Both the position numbers and the translations under genes were made by a program. The notes below the pieces were generated by a model. It saw only the letters and a program-made list of their open reading frames with translations. It was not told the origin of the DNA and did no database searches. Positions 35,647 through 37,664 of a stretch of 37,664 nt of DNA are shown here, piece by piece (the first letter of the stretch is position 1; every line of letters starts with the position of its first letter). This stretch comes from DATAVB01 sp040414495 (GTDB lineage: Bacteria > Actinomycetota > Actinomycetes > Mycobacteriales > QHCD01): the NCBI GenBank assembly GCA_040414495.1, contig JBEDUI010000052.1, positions 1 to 37,664 of the forward strand. The letters are read 5' to 3'.

Positions 35647-37664
35647 GCCGAACCGTCACTCCCGATATCGACCACGTGGGTCGGCTTTTGGTGATCACCC
35701 TCCACGATGGTCGGTTCCGGCGCGGCATGGCGACCGACCTGCGCCGTCGGCGAGTCGTTGCCGCGGGATTCGGCGTACCAGACGATGTCCTCGATCGCCT
35801 CGTCCACCAAGATTCCGTTGCGCTGCGAACCGTCCCGGAACCGGAACGACACCGCGCCGCGGGCCACGTCCTCGTCACCGGCGATGAGCAGATACGGGAC
35901 CTTCTGCTTGGTGTGGGTCCGGATCTTTTTCTGCATGCGGTCCGACGAGTCGTCGAGCTCGGCCCGGATTCCCCTGGCCCGCAGGCGATTCACCACATCG
36001 CGCAGGTACTCGACGTGGTCGTCGGAAATTGGAATCGCCACCACCTGCACCGGCGCCAGCCAGACCGGGAACGCGCCGGCGTAGTGCTCGGTGAGAATGC
36101 CGAAGAACCGCTCCTCCGACCCGAACAGGGCCCGGTGGATCATGTACGGCCGCTGCCTCGTGCCGTCCGCGGCCTGGTACTCGATGTCGAACCGGGTCGG
36201 CAGCTGGAAATCGACCTGGATCGTCGAGAGTTGCCACGGCCGGCCGATCGCGTCCTTGACGTGAATATCGATCTTCGGCGCGTAAAAGGCACCCTCGCCC
36301 TGGGCTACCCGATACGGGACGCCGGAGCGCTTCAGCGCCTCCTCCAGCGCGGCCTCGGCCTCATTCCACTGCTCGATCTCGCCGACGTATTTCTCCGGCC
36401 TTGTCGACAAATCGGCGGTGAAACCGGTCAGGCCGTAATCGGTCAGCAGATCCAGCACGAACTGCAACAGGCTGGCCAGCTCATCCTGCAACTGGTCCGG
36501 CGTACAGAAAATGTGCGAGTCGTCCTGGGTAAAACCACGGGCGCGGGTCAGGCCGTGCACCACACCGGACTTCTCGTACCGATACACCGTGCCGAATTCG
36601 AACAACCGCAACGGCAATTCCCGGTACGAACGCCCGCGCGCCTTGTAAATCATCACGTGCATCGGGCAGTTCATCGGCTTGAGGTAGTAATCCGCGCCTT
36701 CCATTTCCAGCGCCGGATACATGCCCTCCTTGTACCACTGCAGGTGCCCGGAGGACTCGAACAGCGTGCCCTTGGTGACGTGCGGTGTGTAGACGAATTC
36801 GTAACCGGCCCGCTCGTGCCGCTGCCGCGAATACTCCTCCATCACCCGGCGGATCACGCCACCGCGCGGGTGCCAGACCGCCAGGCCCGAGCCGATCTCG
36901 TTCGGGAAGCTGAACAGGTCCAATTCGGCGCCGATCTTGCGGTGATCGCGCCGCGCGGCTTCCTCCAGCATCCGCAGGTGCTCTTTGAGCGCGTCCCGCG
37001 ATTCCCACGCGGTGCCGTAGATCCGCTGCAGTTGTGGGTTTTTCTCGTTGCCACGCCAGTACGCGGCGGCGCTGCGCATTAGCTTGAACGCCGGAATCGC
37101 CTTGGTGGTAGGCAAATGCGGCCCGCGGCACAGGTCCTTCCAGGCCAGCGCACCGTCGGGATGAAGGTTGTCGTAAATCGTCAGCTCGCCGGCGCCGACC
37201 TCGACCGAGGCGCCTTCGGCGGCGTCCGCAGCCGAGCTCTTCAGTCCGATCAGTTCCTGCTTGTACGGCTCGCCGGCCAACTCGCTGCGGGCCTCATCGT
37301 CCGAGACCGCGCGGCGGCTGAACGACTGCCCTTCCTTGACGATGGCTCGCATCCGCTTCTCGATGCGTTCCAAATCCTCGGGCTTGAACGGCTCCGGTAC
37401 GTCGAAGTCGTAATAAAAGCCGTTCTCGATCGGCGGGCCGATGCCCAGCTTGGCCTTCGGGAACAACTCCTGCACGGCCTGGGCCATCACGTGCGCGGTC
37501 GAGTGCCGCAGCACGGCCCGACCGGTCTCGCTCGCCATCGCTACCGCGGTGACCTCGGTGTCGAGCGCCGGGCTCCAGGCCAGGTCGTGCAGGTGGCCGT
37601 CGGCGTCCTCGACGACCACGGCGTCGCGGACCTCGGCTGCGCGCAGCGCGTCGGCAGCCGTCGT
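35643..37664 (-). CDS. thrS: Threonyl-tRNA synthetase (5' end beyond the window)
   Basis: Class IIa synthetase charging tRNA-Thr. The 5' end is cut: the frame is open to the window edge at 37664 and the residues before the GTG at 37619 (TTAADALRAAEVRDA) are the usual TGS domain, so 37619 is not the true start. Seen in order: TGS end, editing-domain residues HSTAHVMAQAV, FYYDFDVPEPF, RGRSYRELPLRLFEFGTVYR, the zinc ligands (Cys of NCPMH, His in the HGLTRARGF region and His of HRALFGSEER), and the anticodon domain with QVVAIPISDDHVEYL. The C-terminus has a tail of about 35 residues, PTAQVGRHAAPEP onward, beyond the usual end. The upstream leader (possible T-box or other control) is outside the window. 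Confidence 0.97.
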   Translation of the reverse strand, partial: TTAADALRAAEVRDAVVVEDADGHLHDLAWSPALDTEVTAVAMASETGRAVLRHSTAHVMAQAVQELFPKAKLGIGPPIENGFYYDFDVPEPFKPEDLERIEKRMRAIVKEGQSFSRRAVSDDEARSELAGEPYKQELIGLKSSAADAAEGASVEVGAGELTIYDNLHPDGALAWKDLCRGPHLPTTKAIPAFKLMRSAAAYWRGNEKNPQLQRIYGTAWESRDALKEHLRMLEEAARRDHRKIGAELDLFSFPNEIGSGLAVWHPRGGVIRRVMEEYSRQRHERAGYEFVYTPHVTKGTLFESSGHLQWYKEGMYPALEMEGADYYLKPMNCPMHVMIYKARGRSYRELPLRLFEFGTVYRYEKSGVVHGLTRARGFTQDDSHIFCTPDQLQDELASLLQFVLDLLTDYGLTGFTADLSTRPEKYVGEIEQWNEAEAALEEALKRSGVPYRVAQGEGAFYAPKIDIHVKDAIGRPWQLSTIQVDFQLPTRFDIEYQAADGTRQRPYMIHRALFGSEERFFGILTEHYAGAFPVWLAPVQVVAIPISDDHVEYLRDVVNRLRARGIRAELDDSSDRMQKKIRTHTKQKVPYLLIAGDEDVARGAVSFRFRDGSQRNGILVDEAIEDIVWYAESRGNDSPTAQVGRHAAPEPTIVEGDHQKPTHVVDIGSDGSA

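Overview
The window is chromosomal DNA from a high-GC actinobacterium. It has GC-rich third codon positions, frequent GTG starts, ATGA/GTGA stop-start overlaps, and the complete pgsA-patA-pimA set that makes mannosylated phosphatidylinositol, a lipid restricted to Actinobacteria. I cannot name the genus from sequence alone. The backbone matches, in order and orientation, the Mycobacterium tuberculosis segment from aspS (Rv2572c) to thrS (Rv2614c), so most of the window is ancestral core genome with several lineage-specific insertions.

Layout, left to right. 1-644 is non-coding and built of nested direct repeats, ending in a 16-bp tandem array that touches the aspS stop codon. 645-4443 holds, on the minus strand, a metallo-beta-lactamase-fold hydrolase, hisS and aspS. 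4557-8217 is an inserted plus-strand pair of ABC exporters. 8330-9205 is a membrane-anchored cyclophilin (ppiB). The convergent gap 9206-9890 carries three strong palindromes. From 27229 back to 9891 everything is on the minus strand, read as pgsA-patA-pimA (phosphatidylinositol and PIM synthesis), a LemA-like protein, a DUF3048 lipoprotein, pdxS, a small membrane protein, pdxT (vitamin B6), yebC, ruvC-TPR gene-ruvA-ruvB (Holliday-junction processing, with an SOS box), yajC-secD-secF (Sec accessory complex), apt and rel (purine salvage and stringent response). 27422-34182 is a plus-strand block that splits the usual thrS-HIT-pgsA neighbourhood: a sugar ABC importer without its own ATPase, an EF-G-like GTPase, a gap with another palindrome, and a TetR regulator. 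34163-37664 returns to the minus strand with thrS (5' end outside the window), a HIT-family protein and an aminoglycoside-phosphotransferase-like kinase.

The most unusual material is non-coding. Two families of palindromic repeats occur as pairs of equal length whose stems differ by compensatory base changes, which suggests selection on a folded structure or a mobile palindrome. Other points worth a look are an in-frame TGA two codons after an apparent leaderless start of the first ABC exporter, a Pro/Ala-rich N-terminal extension of Rel that has only a CTG start available, a TPR gene placed inside ruvCAB, and an EF-G paralogue with Tyr in place of the catalytic His. I saw no tRNA, rRNA, CRISPR array, transposase, integrase or phage gene.
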